64,000 bases of DNA, taken from Verrucomicrobiota bacterium. GTDB lineage: Bacteria > Verrucomicrobiota > Verrucomicrobiia > Verrucomicrobiales > DEV007. Of this stretch, positions 37,276-47,054 are shown piece after piece. The notes beneath the pieces were generated by a model, which was not told the origin of the DNA, searched no databases, and saw nothing but the letters and a program-made list of their open reading frames with translations. The DNA is taken from contig JAHDID010000019.1 of assembly GCA_020630975.1 (NCBI GenBank), forward strand, positions 37,297-101,296. The letters run 5' to 3'. Within the stretch, counting starts at the first letter, position 1, and each line of letters opens with the position of its first letter. The translations under genes were made by a program, and so were the position numbers.

Positions 37276-37568
37276 ATTTGGTTCACTCAAATAGGATGTG
37301 TTTCAAAATCACGAGGTAATCAATAATCGATAGTGAGGCGCAGCCTCCAATCATTCGTGTTCATTTGTGACAATTGTTTCATCGTGCTGAGTTAGTGTTA
37401 AAATCAACTGCCTACGAAAATTTTTTTACACTAATTTTCACTAATGAACACTAATCTGATAGGCTTCGTAAAATTTGATTCGATAGGTCAAATTCTGATT
37501 TCTAAACTCGTTTACGGCAAAAGGGTGAGTGGTGTCAGGAGCTGGTAGGGGCCCAGAGAGTTTTGCTA
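37276..37568. repeat. Gene-free gap with a palindromic repeat (TTAGTGTT/AACACTAA)
   Basis: Between the DUF1552 gene and the sialidase gene (convergent) lies AT-rich DNA. TTAGTGTT at 37392-37399 is the inverted copy of AACACTAA at 37447-37454, with further ACTAAT direct repeats between them. It resembles the intergenic palindromes after hrpA and may serve as a shared transcript end. No gene is visible. Confidence 0.65.
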
Positions 37569-38714
37569 CTAGCGCCCCATCATTCGATCCATATCCGAAA
37601 TCTTGAAGCGTGTCGACACCACTGAGTGTTTCTCTGGTCCAGGGCGGTATTTGATGTAGGTGGTGGCTACGATGGTGCCATCTGCTAGTAGCTCGACTCC
37701 AGGGTAGCCGCAGTCGCGGATGCCTTTGGCATGGCTGTGGAGGAGCTTGATGCGGTATTGGCCGGGGCGGTCCTTTTTGAGGGCATCGTAGGGGCCGACC
37801 CAGGCGACGAAGTGGCCCCAGGTGGGGCTATTGATGGCCATGTCGCGAAAGGCGAATAGGTAGCGACCGTCGGCTAGGCGAATGCCGATGTGGCGATCGC
37901 CAGTGAGACCCCAAGGAGTGTCGACGGGATCGCTCCAGGTCGCTCCTTCGTCGGTGGAGTACATGACTAGGCTGCGTCCTTTGTGGGTATTCTCGCGCAT
38001 CAGGCAGCAGAGTTCCTTGGCATTCGGCGAGCGAAAGACGAATGGCTCGCAGGGATTCTTCTTATCGATGGCAGCCACCATCTGTGGCTCAGTCCAGGTA
38101 AAGCCGCCATCGGCAGTGATGGTCTGAAAGACACCGAGAGGCGAGCGATCTTTGCCCTCGGGGCCTTTGTGGTAGAGGCCGAGGTAGCGACCATCCTGTA
38201 GCTGCACGATGCTGCTGAATGTCATGACACAAGGAAAGCCGAGAGGCGGCATCTCCTGCCAAGTCGCACCATCGTCTTCGCTCATGATGCTAGGCATGCC
38301 GGGCCCGCTGCGTGTGCCTTTGGCGGCGGACCATACCCACAGGCGGGACACTCCCTGCGGATCGGTCAGGCGATAGATGCTGGGGCAGTTGAGATGCTGG
38401 CGATAGGCGGCAGGGAGCTGATCGTCGAGTCGGCTCCAGGTCAGGCCACCGTCGCTACTCTTCGCCATAGGCCCAGCGGCTCCGCCGTGGTTGATACACC
38501 AGACGGCGTAGAGGGTTTGTTTGTCCGGCATGAGTAGGGTGGTGGGGTGGCCCTGGTAGATTTTTTCAGTGCCCGGTGCGATGACGACATGGCGATGCTC
38601 GGAGCCTGATATATCGAGCGTCGGTAGGTCTGCCTTTTCCTCCGCGAGGGTGGTATAGGCTAGCGAAACGACAGAGAGGCAGAGTAGGGTGCGAAAGGTC
38701 TGTCTAAAGGTCAT
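37569..38714 (-). CDS. Secreted sialidase-like BNR/Asp-box protein
   Basis: From ATG 38714 the protein has 381 residues with a signal peptide ([15 protein letters not shown]). It contains four Asp boxes: [24 protein letters not shown] and STDEGATW, the hallmark of six-bladed sialidase/BNR propellers. The N-terminal [11 protein letters not shown] region and [27 protein letters not shown] C-terminal part fit the exo-alpha-sialidase family found in these phyla. The sugar substrate is unknown. Upstream in-frame codons to 38807 are not signal-like and are excluded. Confidence 0.88.
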   Translation of the reverse strand: MTFRQTFRTLLCLSVVSLAYTTLAEEKADLPTLDISGSEHRHVVIAPGTEKIYQGHPTTLLMPDKQTLYAVWCINHGGAAGPMAKSSDGGLTWSRLDDQLPAAYRQHLNCPSIYRLTDPQGVSRLWVWSAAKGTRSGPGMPSIMSEDDGATWQEMPPLGFPCVMTFSSIVQLQDGRYLGLYHKGPEGKDRSPLGVFQTITADGGFTWTEPQMVAAIDKKNPCEPFVFRSPNAKELCCLMRENTHKGRSLVMYSTDEGATWSDPVDTPWGLTGDRHIGIRLADGRYLFAFRDMAINSPTWGHFVAWVGPYDALKKDRPGQYRIKLLHSHAKGIRDCGYPGVELLADGTIVATTYIKYRPGPEKHSVVSTRFKISDMDRMMGR

Positions 38715-38924
38715 AATGATGGCAAAAAAAGAGATAGGGTCATGTGATGACGTGGTAGGAGACGAGGATGGGCTTCCAGATAGGTAGCTGAAGGGTTGAG
38801 CCGCCATGTTATAAGACCCAGCCGTAGCTTGTCGATAGCGCGATTACCCTGTTTAATGCGGCAGAGGTGGAGGGGCTACAAAAGGCTCGACAGGGGATTG
38901 AGGTTTTGTCAGGGTCGTGTCGAT

Positions 38925-39320
38925 ATGAAACGACAGTTCACAGTACTACTGGCGGTGTTGATCACCATTTCTCAGCCGGTTTTGGCACAGAATTCGGCTA
39001 AAGTTTGGTTCGATAAAATCGATGGAAATAGTGATGCAAAAGTCTCTAAGACTGAATTCCTCAAAATGTGGTCGGATGTGTTTACGAAGTTGGATAGCAA
39101 TAACGACAAGCAACTGACTTTAGAGGAGTGGACGAAGCCCAATAACAAAAGTGATTCCAAGTCGAAGGCTGTCTTCTACAATGCGGATACCAATAGCGAT
39201 GGAAATCTATCGGTAGCAGAGCATGTGGCACTGCGGACCAAACATTTCAACGCAACTGATGCCGATCAGGATGGGAGCCTAGTGCTAAAGGAAATGGCAG
39301 GGAAAGCGGCTAAGAAATAG
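38925..39320 (+). CDS. Secreted EF-hand calcium-binding protein
   Basis: 131 residues from ATG 38925, with a signal peptide (MKRQFTVLLAVLITISQPVLA). Four EF-hand-like loops follow: DGNSDAKVSKTEF, DSNNDKQLTLEEW, DTNSDGNLSVAEH and DADQDGSLVLKEM. It probably binds calcium in the periplasm or outside the cell. It is transcribed away from the sialidase gene; the 5' flank overlaps only the non-coding extension of that gene. Confidence 0.88.
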   Translation: MKRQFTVLLAVLITISQPVLAQNSAKVWFDKIDGNSDAKVSKTEFLKMWSDVFTKLDSNNDKQLTLEEWTKPNNKSDSKSKAVFYNADTNSDGNLSVAEHVALRTKHFNATDADQDGSLVLKEMAGKAAKK

Positions 39321-39335
39321 GACGTGGCTGTAGCC

Positions 39336-40289
39336 TCAGAAGGCTATGGTGATGTCTATTTCGCCATCTATTTCCTGCTCGTTTTCTGTTTCTGCCTGTG
39401 CAGGGAGCAGTACTCCATGATAAACACTGTCCCAGTGATTGATGGCGCGGAAGTGATTGTAGTCTGGGGTGAAGACAGCGTGGTCGTAGTTCCAAAGTTT
39501 CATGGTGGCTGGGCCTAGTGATCGATAGGAGGTGCCGCCGCTTGGCTCTATGGTGACGGTGCCGGGCTTCTTGAAGTGGAATTTCCAGATCTCGGAGCCA
39601 TGCTGGCTGCCCTCGCGGACACTCCAGCTGGTACCATCGAGGAAGTCGGTGAGCTCGGCTGTGGTGGTGGGATGATCTTTACCAGTGATCTGTTTGGCAG
39701 TGGCATTGAGATCGCCGCCCTTCACTCGTGTCTGGTAATCGATATCGACGATCTTGATGCGAAATTTCTGTCTATCGGAGTCGATGTCCTCCTCGAGTAT
39801 GGCTCCTTTACCATGGGCACCGGTTAAGTTGCGGGTGGTTAGATATCTGTCGTTAGAGCGATTGAGCAGGCGTATGTAGCCATCGCTATCGGGGAGGAGT
39901 CGCCAGTGACTGGCTTCGCCACAGATTTTGTTTCTTTGGACGACGGGGAACTTTTCATGATCACGCACTGCCATGGCGCGGTCGGAGTGGCGGAACACGA
40001 GTTGAACCCATTTGCCTTCCACTGGCACGATCTGGAATTGTCGGTTGAGGCCGAGCTGGTCCTTCCATTCGAGGAGGTTGGCGTTTTCATCCCGACTGTT
40101 TTGGCTGATAGATAAGGCGTTGCCAGAGGACTTGGCTTCGATCGTGTAGTAGGTGATCTGCACGAGCTCGGTGACTTTTGGGTCGGGCTGGTTGGTTGCT
40201 TCTGCTCTAGTTTGCTCGGGTTGAGCGATGCTGAGGCTGAGAGAAAGTGCTACGATAAAGAGGCATAGGGAGGGGTGGCTGAATTTCAT
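39336..40289 (-). CDS. Secreted ricin-type beta-trefoil lectin-domain protein
   Basis: A 317-residue protein with a signal peptide (FIVALSLSLSIAQPEQTRA). Residues about 45-180 read as a RICIN-like trefoil: YYTIEAKSSGNALSISQNS, then VQLVFRHSDRAMAVRDHE and YIRLLNRSNDRYLTTRN. The C-terminal part (about 210-317: ELTDFLDGTSWSVREGS, ATMKLWNYDHAVF) resembles the small secreted protein at 41759-42103 in its W-NYD/ALNGTFVY-type ending. Carbohydrate binding is inferred. It converges with the EF-hand gene, leaving 15 bp between stops. Confidence 0.78.
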   Translation of the reverse strand: MKFSHPSLCLFIVALSLSLSIAQPEQTRAEATNQPDPKVTELVQITYYTIEAKSSGNALSISQNSRDENANLLEWKDQLGLNRQFQIVPVEGKWVQLVFRHSDRAMAVRDHEKFPVVQRNKICGEASHWRLLPDSDGYIRLLNRSNDRYLTTRNLTGAHGKGAILEEDIDSDRQKFRIKIVDIDYQTRVKGGDLNATAKQITGKDHPTTTAELTDFLDGTSWSVREGSQHGSEIWKFHFKKPGTVTIEPSGGTSYRSLGPATMKLWNYDHAVFTPDYNHFRAINHWDSVYHGVLLPAQAETENEQEIDGEIDITIAF

Positions 40290-40332
40290 AAAGAGCAGGG
40301 TAGAATTTTTGAGGTAGGACAGAAAAGCTTAA

Positions 40333-40372
40333 AATTGAATAGGGTACAATTTTTATTCAATAGGGTGCAATG
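40333..40372 (+). repeat. Two 21-bp direct-repeat units (AATAGGGTACAAT family), site C
   Basis: TTGAATAGGGTACAAT and TTCAATAGGGTGCAAT occur with a 21-bp period. The site lies between the divergent lectin gene and the membrane-protein gene, so it is in a promoter-side intergenic region, unlike site B. Confidence 0.85.
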
Positions 40373-40497
40373 GGCTGGTTGGTTGACATTGGGGCTGGGG
40401 AATTGTTCAAAATAGGCTCGTGTGGAGTTTGGCTGGGTGCTAGACTGCCGGTCGTGCGCTAGGAGTTGAGCTAGCGTATCAATTTTTTGTATCGATC

Positions 40498-41649
40498 ATG
40501 GCCAACCAAAAGACTCCGCCGCCCATCCCTGCCGACCTCGGTTTCGACGATCCTAGCTTTAGGCCGAGAAAAGACTTCATGATCGTGGTCGGCATTCTGC
40601 TAGCCCTAGGTGGGCTAGCCGCTTTAGTGGGAGGGATACTCTATGGGGTGGTGATAATGATGATGCCGGTGCCGCCGGAGATGCAGGAGATGAATGGCTT
40701 GCTGCCATTTGATTACGAAAAGATGATGACCCTGTCTGGGATCTCCTACATCATCATGCTGGGCGGTAGCGGAGCGGTTATGATTTGGCTCGGGGTGGGG
40801 TCGATCATGATCAAGCGCTGGGCGGCTCGTTTGCTGCACGCAGCGGGCTGGCTCATTATTGGCTTTGGGGTGATTCAGGCTTTGGCGACTTTGTTATTCA
40901 TTCCGATGGTGTTGCAGTTATTCGAATACATCGGGAGTTCGATGGCGACAGTGCCGATGCCAACAGGGACAGGGGTGATGGGTGTGGTGATCATCATCGT
41001 CTATGCGGTGGTCTTCCTCATCAGTGGCGCGGGTCCAGGCGCGATCCTCGTGCTCGTCTATGGTCGAAAGAATGTCGAGCTGACGACTCGCTACTATGAT
41101 AAGAAGCCCTCGTGGACGGACAAAACGACCTACCGAACACTGATGCTCTGGTTACTTTTGGCATGGTCTTTTCTGGGGACTTTGTTTTATGCGATTGGGC
41201 TGGGCGCATGTTACGGTGATTTGAAGGATAGTGGGCTGATGGATTGGTTTCCCCAATCGAAGTACATCATGGTTTCTTTTATCCTCTCCATCATAGTATT
41301 AGGCATTCTTATTTGGGGGGTGGCAAAGGTGCAGCCGTGGTCTTGGTGGGCGACGTTGGTGATTGGCGTTATCAGTTTTGGCTACAGTTATTGGGTGTTT
41401 CAGAGCCTAGATGTCATGGGGCTCATCGAGGGATTCGCTGGCGAAAACTGGATGGAGACCATGGCCGAATCCGAAGGAGAGGAAGAGGCTGAGATGCTAG
41501 GTGGCTTAATCGATGTCGTAATCCGCGCGATGTCTCAGTATGTGACGATGTCGACTGTGTTTGGGGCAATGATTTTTATTGGGTTCATGATTTGGATCAA
41601 AAAGGATTTCTTGGGAGATCCAAGGGGTGAAGAGGTTGATTCGGCGTAG
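40498..41649 (+). CDS. Multi-pass membrane protein, unknown function
   Basis: A 383-residue protein with a proline-rich N-terminus (ANQKTPPPIPADLGF) and about eight hydrophobic segments, for example IVVGILLALGGLAALVGGIL, MLWLLLAWSFLGTLFYAIGL and IMVSFILSIIVLGILIWGV. The last two helices flank an acidic loop (AESEGEEEAEML). No family is recognised. It stands alone with a separate promoter region. Confidence 0.75.
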   Translation: MANQKTPPPIPADLGFDDPSFRPRKDFMIVVGILLALGGLAALVGGILYGVVIMMMPVPPEMQEMNGLLPFDYEKMMTLSGISYIIMLGGSGAVMIWLGVGSIMIKRWAARLLHAAGWLIIGFGVIQALATLLFIPMVLQLFEYIGSSMATVPMPTGTGVMGVVIIIVYAVVFLISGAGPGAILVLVYGRKNVELTTRYYDKKPSWTDKTTYRTLMLWLLLAWSFLGTLFYAIGLGACYGDLKDSGLMDWFPQSKYIMVSFILSIIVLGILIWGVAKVQPWSWWATLVIGVISFGYSYWVFQSLDVMGLIEGFAGENWMETMAESEGEEEAEMLGGLIDVVIRAMSQYVTMSTVFGAMIFIGFMIWIKKDFLGDPRGEEVDSA

Positions 41650-41672
41650 CGAGAGTGTGGGGGAGGCTTGCC

Positions 41673-41715
41673 AAAAAAAAAATGCACCAGCTCATCCGTA
41701 GATGAGGTGGTGCAT
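41673..41715 (-). terminator. Rho-independent terminator of the small secreted-protein gene
   Basis: On the minus strand, 44 bp after the stop at 41759, ATGCACCACCTCATC pairs with GATGAGCTGGTGCAT around a short loop and is followed by a run of ten T. This is a classical intrinsic terminator. Confidence 0.92.
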
Positions 41716-41758
41716 GCGTAGGAGAAAAGTATCTCGTATCTCGAAAGCGAGATTTGGC

Positions 41759-42103
41759 TTAGTTACCGCGGTTTTGGTAGACGTGGCCGGGCTTCTTTTC
41801 GCCATTGGTGATGTGCCAGAGGACAGCTGGGCTAGATACCTCGTCGTGGCGGATGGTCGCTTGATTCTGGTGCTGATAGACGAAAGTGCCGTTCAGCGCG
41901 CGGTAGACGACTTGCTGGTTCCACTTTTTCTGCGGCACGCCTTTGTCGTTGGTGCGATAGTTAGCGGCCTTTTTAGGGAATAGAGCTTTGACTCCTTGGC
42001 TGGCAGCTGCGGAGAGAGTGGTCGGCTCCTGGGCGTTGGCTGCGAGAGTAGAGAGAGCGATTGTGACGACAGCGATACAGAGGGTGATATAGTGGCGGTT
42101 CAT
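41759..42103 (-). CDS. Small secreted protein, unknown function
   Basis: A 114-residue protein with a clear signal peptide (ITLCIAVVTIALSTLAANA). The mature part contains KALFPKKAANYRTNDKG and WNQQVVYRALNGTFVYQHQN, ending with HITNGEKKPGHVYQNRGN. It has no recognised domain. It has its own terminator (41673-41715) and is divergent from glgX, with about 110 bp between starts. Confidence 0.75.
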   Translation of the reverse strand: MNRHYITLCIAVVTIALSTLAANAQEPTTLSAAASQGVKALFPKKAANYRTNDKGVPQKKWNQQVVYRALNGTFVYQHQNQATIRHDEVSSPAVLWHITNGEKKPGHVYQNRGN

Positions 42104-42216
42104 AATGGTCAGATTTATTAGCCTTTCTTCAATTTTAAGGATCGTCTAGATTTCCTCGAATACAAGGTTAATGTTAGTGTCTCCCTCGCGTCCTGTCCAC
42201 CCCACGCACGCGCCCC

Positions 42217-44334
42217 ATGAAGTCGATTGCTACCAGTCTATCCATCTCTGAAGGAAAACCATTGCCGCTGGGTGCTACCTGCACCAGTGATGGTCACGTG
42301 GTGAATTTTGCCGTCTGGAGCCCTCGTGCAGACATGGTGGATCTGTGTCTCTACTGGGATGAAAATGAGCCCGAGCGTGAGTGTGCTCGCGTGCGTCTGA
42401 TCCGCAAAACTCGTGGCACCTGGCATGTCGGCGTGGCTGGGCTGCCGAAAAACTGCCGCTATGGCTACCGTGTACAGGGGCCGTGGCTACCGGAGAAAGG
42501 CCAGGTCTTCAATCATGCCAAGCTGCTGCTCGATCCCTACGCACGACTGGTAGATCGTCCGACGGCCTATCACCCCTCCATGGTGAGTCTACTGGACACT
42601 GGAGAGGCTGACAAAACCGATAGCGGTGCCCATGCGCCGAAGGGTGTGCTGGTCCGCGATGATAGTTTTGACTGGGGTGGGGTAGAGCCGCCTCGGCTGC
42701 CGATGCAGCAGAGCATCGTCTACGAGGTGCATGTGAAGGGCTTTTCCCAAACCAATCCGGCTGTGCCCGAGGAGCTACGAGGCACCTATGCTGGCCTCGC
42801 TCATCCTGCGAGTGTCGGCTACCTGAAGGATCTGGGGATCACCACAGTGCAGCTGCTGCCGGTGCATCACCACATGGACGATGGCTTTTTGCTGGAGCGT
42901 GGGCTGGTCAACTACTGGGGCTACAATACGCTGGCTTTCTTTGCTCCAGAGCGACGCTATGCGGCTACGGATGATCCGATCCGTGAGTTTCGCGAGATGG
43001 TCAAGACCTTCCACAGCCACGGCATGGAGGTGATCCTAGATGTGGTGTACAACCACACCTGCGAGACTGGGGTCGATGGTCCCACCTGTCTGCTACGAGG
43101 CTTTGATAATGCGGCCTACTACCGCACGCGCCCTGGCGATCCCGGTAGCTACGATGATGTGACTGGCTGCGGCAATAGTGTGGATATCTCTCACGCGGAT
43201 GTCATGGCTCTGGTCATGGATAGCCTCCGCTACTGGGTGACCGAGATGGGAGTCGATGGATTTCGCTTCGATCTGGCGGCCACATTGGGGCGCGACCCGA
43301 GTGGCTTCTCCCGACATGCCGCGTTTTTCCGCGCAGCGCATCAGGACCCCGTGCTACGCGAGGTGAAGCTGATCGCTGAGCCATGGGATATCGGACTGGG
43401 AGGTTATCAGATAGGCAATTTTCCTACAGATTGGTATGAGCTGAATGGAAAATTCCGCGACTGTGTGCGCCGCTTTTGGCGGGGCGACCCGAAGGTGGTG
43501 GGCGAATTCGCCACCCGCATCACTGGTAGTGCCGACTTGTTTGCGCACAATGACCGCAATCCTGCGCACAGCCTGAATATGGTCACCTCGCACGATGGCT
43601 TTACGCTGATCGATCTGGTCAGCTTTAATGAAAAGCACAACGAGGCCAATGGAGAAGAAAACCGCGACGGCGACACTCACAATATCTCCTACAACTACGG
43701 GGTAGAGGGGGGCTCGGAAGATCCCGCCATATGCGAGCTGCGGCGACGCCAGGTGAGAAACTTTTTGGCCACCATGGTCTGTGCTCAGGGAGTGCCCTTT
43801 ATCACGGCGGGTGATGAGCGACTACGCTCGCAGCGGGGGAATAATAATGCCTACTGCCAGGACAACGCCATCAGCTGGCTCAATTGGACTGAGAACGAGG
43901 AATCTGCTGCGATGCGTCGCTATGTGCGCAAGCTATTGGCATTTCGCAGGGAGAATCCATCGCTCTGCAAAATCCGCTTCTTCTCAGGTGATCCGATCGA
44001 TGCCGAGGGGCTTACCGATATCTCTTGGCTGAATACCCGTGGTGAGGTGAAAGACATCAACGATTGGAACATCGAAAAGTCTGGAGCCTTTGGCATGATG
44101 ATCCACCGTGAGGCGAGCTATCAGCACAAGCCCTTGTGTGGCTTCTTACTGTTCCTCTACAATGCGAGAAATGAGAATCTGTCTTTTACTCTCCCGGATC
44201 ATCCGAAATTCCGCTGGGAATGCGTGGTCGATACCGTCGATGCCGAGGGTGATCCTCACGATCGGACTGCGGATCCAGGCTCGGAGGTGAAATTGTGTGC
44301 TCGCTCTATGCAAATCTGGAGAGAGCTGGCATGA
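42217..44334 (+). CDS. glgX: Glycogen debranching enzyme / isoamylase (GH13)
   Basis: A 705-residue GH13 enzyme of the GlgX/isoamylase type that cleaves alpha-1,6 branches of glycogen. The N-terminal CBM48-like domain (GATCTSDGHVVNFAVWSPRA) is followed by the catalytic barrel: DVVYNHTCE, nucleophile D352 in DGFRFDLAA, acid E388 in LIAEPWD and D460 in TSHDGF. The C-terminal beta domain ends near RSMQIWRELA. Length is as expected. No other glycogen genes are adjacent. It is followed 7 bp later by a metallopeptidase-like gene, probably in the same transcript. Confidence 0.95.
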   Translation: MKSIATSLSISEGKPLPLGATCTSDGHVVNFAVWSPRADMVDLCLYWDENEPERECARVRLIRKTRGTWHVGVAGLPKNCRYGYRVQGPWLPEKGQVFNHAKLLLDPYARLVDRPTAYHPSMVSLLDTGEADKTDSGAHAPKGVLVRDDSFDWGGVEPPRLPMQQSIVYEVHVKGFSQTNPAVPEELRGTYAGLAHPASVGYLKDLGITTVQLLPVHHHMDDGFLLERGLVNYWGYNTLAFFAPERRYAATDDPIREFREMVKTFHSHGMEVILDVVYNHTCETGVDGPTCLLRGFDNAAYYRTRPGDPGSYDDVTGCGNSVDISHADVMALVMDSLRYWVTEMGVDGFRFDLAATLGRDPSGFSRHAAFFRAAHQDPVLREVKLIAEPWDIGLGGYQIGNFPTDWYELNGKFRDCVRRFWRGDPKVVGEFATRITGSADLFAHNDRNPAHSLNMVTSHDGFTLIDLVSFNEKHNEANGEENRDGDTHNISYNYGVEGGSEDPAICELRRRQVRNFLATMVCAQGVPFITAGDERLRSQRGNNNAYCQDNAISWLNWTENEESAAMRRYVRKLLAFRRENPSLCKIRFFSGDPIDAEGLTDISWLNTRGEVKDINDWNIEKSGAFGMMIHREASYQHKPLCGFLLFLYNARNENLSFTLPDHPKFRWECVVDTVDAEGDPHDRTADPGSEVKLCARSMQIWRELA

Positions 44335-44341
44335 TGTAGGC

Positions 44342-45073
44342 ATGTATCGAGTCATGCCTTGCTTTCTCGCCATCGGGCTATCTCTCTGTCTCGCCATCAG
44401 CACGGAGGCGATCGAGCGTGATGAGCTGTCGATCGAGGGATTTCCCTTGCTCGTCGATACGGCACTGCTGCCAGGAGGCGAGGCTGAGGAGCTGGGAGAG
44501 CGTACCCTAGCATTGCTGAGGGGAGATCTGGTGCGTATCAAGCTAGTGGTGCCAGAGTCGATCGTGGCAGCTTGGCAAAAAATCACTGTAGCTATCGATC
44601 GCGAGCATCCGCTGACCTCGAACATGCAGTACCATCCCAATCCTAAGTGGCTGGAGGAGAATGGCTACGAGGCAGAACTGGGCAAGTGTGTGCACATCGC
44701 CAAGGCGGGGCTCTACTATCAGCGGAATCACTACTTCGATCAGCCCTGGGCGCTGGTGCACGAGTATGCCCATGCCTATCACGATCAGGTGCTGGGCTTT
44801 GGTCATGCCGAGATCAAAGCCGCTTTCGCCCGAGCTCAGCTCGAGGGGAATTACAAAAAGGTGATGCACAAGCGCGGGCATAGCGTAAAGCACTATGCTC
44901 TGACCAATCACAAAGAATACTTTGCCGAGGGGACAGAGGCTTGGTTCGGCACGAATGATTTTTATCCTTTCGTACGCAGCGAGCTCAAGCAGCACGACCC
45001 TCGTCTCCATCAGTTGCTAGCCAGCATCTGGTCCGGCGAGACGAGTCAGAATACTTTACCAAAAAAGCCATGA
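44342..45073 (+). CDS. Secreted HExxH zinc metallopeptidase-like protein
   Basis: 243 residues from ATG 44342, with a signal peptide ([17 protein letters not shown]). The zinc motif is H140-EYAH144 ([13 protein letters not shown]), and a downstream helix [14 protein letters not shown] (E192, E196) can supply the third ligand, a layout seen in lethal-factor/Pro-Pro-endopeptidase-like gluzincins. Its role is unknown. Its stop codon overlaps the folD start by 4 bp (ATGA), indicating translational coupling. Confidence 0.75.
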   Translation: MYRVMPCFLAIGLSLCLAISTEAIERDELSIEGFPLLVDTALLPGGEAEELGERTLALLRGDLVRIKLVVPESIVAAWQKITVAIDREHPLTSNMQYHPNPKWLEENGYEAELGKCVHIAKAGLYYQRNHYFDQPWALVHEYAHAYHDQVLGFGHAEIKAAFARAQLEGNYKKVMHKRGHSVKHYALTNHKEYFAEGTEAWFGTNDFYPFVRSELKQHDPRLHQLLASIWSGETSQNTLPKKP

Positions 45074-45951
45074 AACTAATCGAAGGAGCACCCATAGCCG
45101 ACGCCGTTTACGCAGAATGCCAGCGCGACATAGAGCAGCTAAAGGCCGCAGGCCACACCCCTGGACTGGCCGTAGTACTGGTCGGCGATGATCCCGCCTC
45201 GAAAGCCTACGTCGGTGCCAAAGATCGCAAGTGTCAGGAGCTGGGGCTCCACTCGGTGAAGATCGAAAAGCCAGCCGATATCAGCCAAGACGAGCTGCTC
45301 GGTCTGATCGATGAGCTGAATGCCGATGACTCGATCCACGGTATCCTCGTGCAGATGCCTCTACCGGGCGATCTCGATGAGGACGAAGTGATCCTACGCA
45401 TCGCCCCCGAGAAAGATGTCGATGGGCTACACCCGCAGAATGTCGGCAAGCTGGCGATGGAAGATCCGACAGGCTTTGCGCCGTGCACTCCGAGTGGCTG
45501 CCAGCGCATGCTCATAGAGAGCGATATCGATACCGAGGGCAAGCACGTGGTGGTAGTCGGTCGTAGCCTCCTGGTCGGCAAGACGCTGGCTCTGCTGATG
45601 ATGGCCAAGGGCCAAGGTGCCAACTCGACGGTGACGGTCGCCCACTCACGCACGCAGGATCTGCCAGCGCTGACTCGCCAGGCCGATATCCTAGTAGCAG
45701 CCATCGGGCGCGCCGACTTCATCGGTCCCGATCATGTCAAAGACGGGGCGGTGGTCATCGATGTCGGTATCAACCGCGTCGACGACGATACGAAGAAGCG
45801 CGGCTACCGCCTAGTCGGCGACGTCGATTTCGAGGCGGTCAAAGACAAGTGCTCAGCCATCACCCCAGTGCCCGGTGGTGTCGGCAAGATGACTATCGCC
45901 ATGCTCATGGCCAATACCATCCGTGCCTGCAAGCTGGCATCTGGAGAATAA
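45070..45951 (+). CDS. folD: Methylenetetrahydrofolate dehydrogenase / methenyltetrahydrofolate cyclohydrolase
   Basis: A 293-residue bifunctional FolD that interconverts 5,10-methylene-, 5,10-methenyl- and 10-formyl-tetrahydrofolate using NADP. Motifs are [12 protein letters not shown] (catalytic lysine region), [23 protein letters not shown], the cofactor loop [13 protein letters not shown] and [14 protein letters not shown] (most FolDs have PMT where this has KMT). It overlaps the metallopeptidase gene by 4 bp; no functional link between them is obvious. Confidence 0.96.
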   Translation: MKLIEGAPIADAVYAECQRDIEQLKAAGHTPGLAVVLVGDDPASKAYVGAKDRKCQELGLHSVKIEKPADISQDELLGLIDELNADDSIHGILVQMPLPGDLDEDEVILRIAPEKDVDGLHPQNVGKLAMEDPTGFAPCTPSGCQRMLIESDIDTEGKHVVVVGRSLLVGKTLALLMMAKGQGANSTVTVAHSRTQDLPALTRQADILVAAIGRADFIGPDHVKDGAVVIDVGINRVDDDTKKRGYRLVGDVDFEAVKDKCSAITPVPGGVGKMTIAMLMANTIRACKLASGE

Positions 45952-46034
45952 GCTAAATGGTGAGGGGACTGAGATCAATGACTGCTCAGGTGTGCAGTCA
46001 TTGCTATCGTTCGGTTTTGTCGCTATGTTGACCT

Positions 46035-46829
46035 ATGGCGGATTTTCCGAAACAAAATCCATTCCCTGGAATTGACCCATGGATGCAGGGTGTCTGGCAC
46101 GATGTCCATACCATGTTGATAGGCTACGTACGAGATGAACTGTGCGATGAGTTGCCAGAAGACTTGGTCGCCCGTGCGAAGGAGGGAGTAGAAATCACGC
46201 CATTGGGAGGGGAGACATTGCGCCGCATTCCAGATGTGTCGGTGAGCAGCTACTCTGACGCTTGGAAATCGGGAGAAACAGTGAGTTGGACACCGGATGT
46301 CGACGATGCGGGACTGGCTGCGTTAGTCGAGCCTGATCCGATCGAGCCGCAGACCGAACGCTGGGTAGAGATTCGTACAGTGGGAGATAATAAGCTGGTC
46401 ACAGCTATCGAAATACTGAGTCCAGCCAATAAAGTAGGAGACGGGCATCGGCACTACCGAGACAAGGTCACGCGGCTGCTCTATGGGGGCGTAAGTGTGG
46501 TCGAGATCGATTTGATTCGCGGTGGTGAGGCCCGCCAGATCCGGCCTTGTGGAGAGGGTGGAGCAGAGCTTTTGTCCAGCTTGCACCGGATTTATGTGAT
46601 GACTCCCGATCAGCCCAAGCAGGCACGTGTCTATCCCTGTCACCTGCGCCAGCCGATACCGAAAATATCCATACCGCTCCGCCCAGGCGAGGCAGAGATA
46701 TCGCTAGACCTACAGCCGCTCATCGATCGCTGCTACACTCGTGGCCGCTACTGGGCGATCGATCGCGAGTGCGATCCTGAGCCTGCTTTGTCGTCAAGCG
46801 ATCTAGACTGGGCTAGGCAGCAAGGTTAG
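46035..46829 (+). CDS. DUF4058 family protein
   Basis: A 264-residue protein matching DUF4058: QNPFPGIDPWMQGVWHDVHT at the N-terminus, ELPEDLVARAKEGVEI, then RWVEIRTVGDNKLVTAIEIL and SPANKVGDGHRHYRDKV. The ExxEIL-SPxNK stretch resembles a PD-(D/E)xK-like core, but activity is not established. These proteins are common in cyanobacteria and planctomycetes. It stands alone. Confidence 0.88.
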   Translation: MADFPKQNPFPGIDPWMQGVWHDVHTMLIGYVRDELCDELPEDLVARAKEGVEITPLGGETLRRIPDVSVSSYSDAWKSGETVSWTPDVDDAGLAALVEPDPIEPQTERWVEIRTVGDNKLVTAIEILSPANKVGDGHRHYRDKVTRLLYGGVSVVEIDLIRGGEARQIRPCGEGGAELLSSLHRIYVMTPDQPKQARVYPCHLRQPIPKISIPLRPGEAEISLDLQPLIDRCYTRGRYWAIDRECDPEPALSSSDLDWARQQG

Positions 46830-47054
46830 CTAGGCTCAGAGAAATGAAGCGAGTCATTAAAAAGTCTGGATTTGTCTTCAATTAAACCGCCTGCCTAACA
46901 GCACTGAACCTAGGTTGTAAAGCCTCCTGTTTTTCAGTTGATTGCGGGGCGTTAGCGAGTGCTAGAGGCCGCCAATAAGGTCGAGGTTTCCGGTGGGCCT
47001 CGGCTTTAAACAAGGCGATTTTATTCAGAAGTTTTGGCTCTATGCTTAGTGCTG

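Noticed and set aside
46830..47033. tRNA or other RNA gene in the gap before the EEP gene
   Set aside because: A GGTCGAGG/CCTCGGC stem is present, but no cloverleaf or anticodon arm could be drawn. I see no tRNA or rRNA anywhere in the window.
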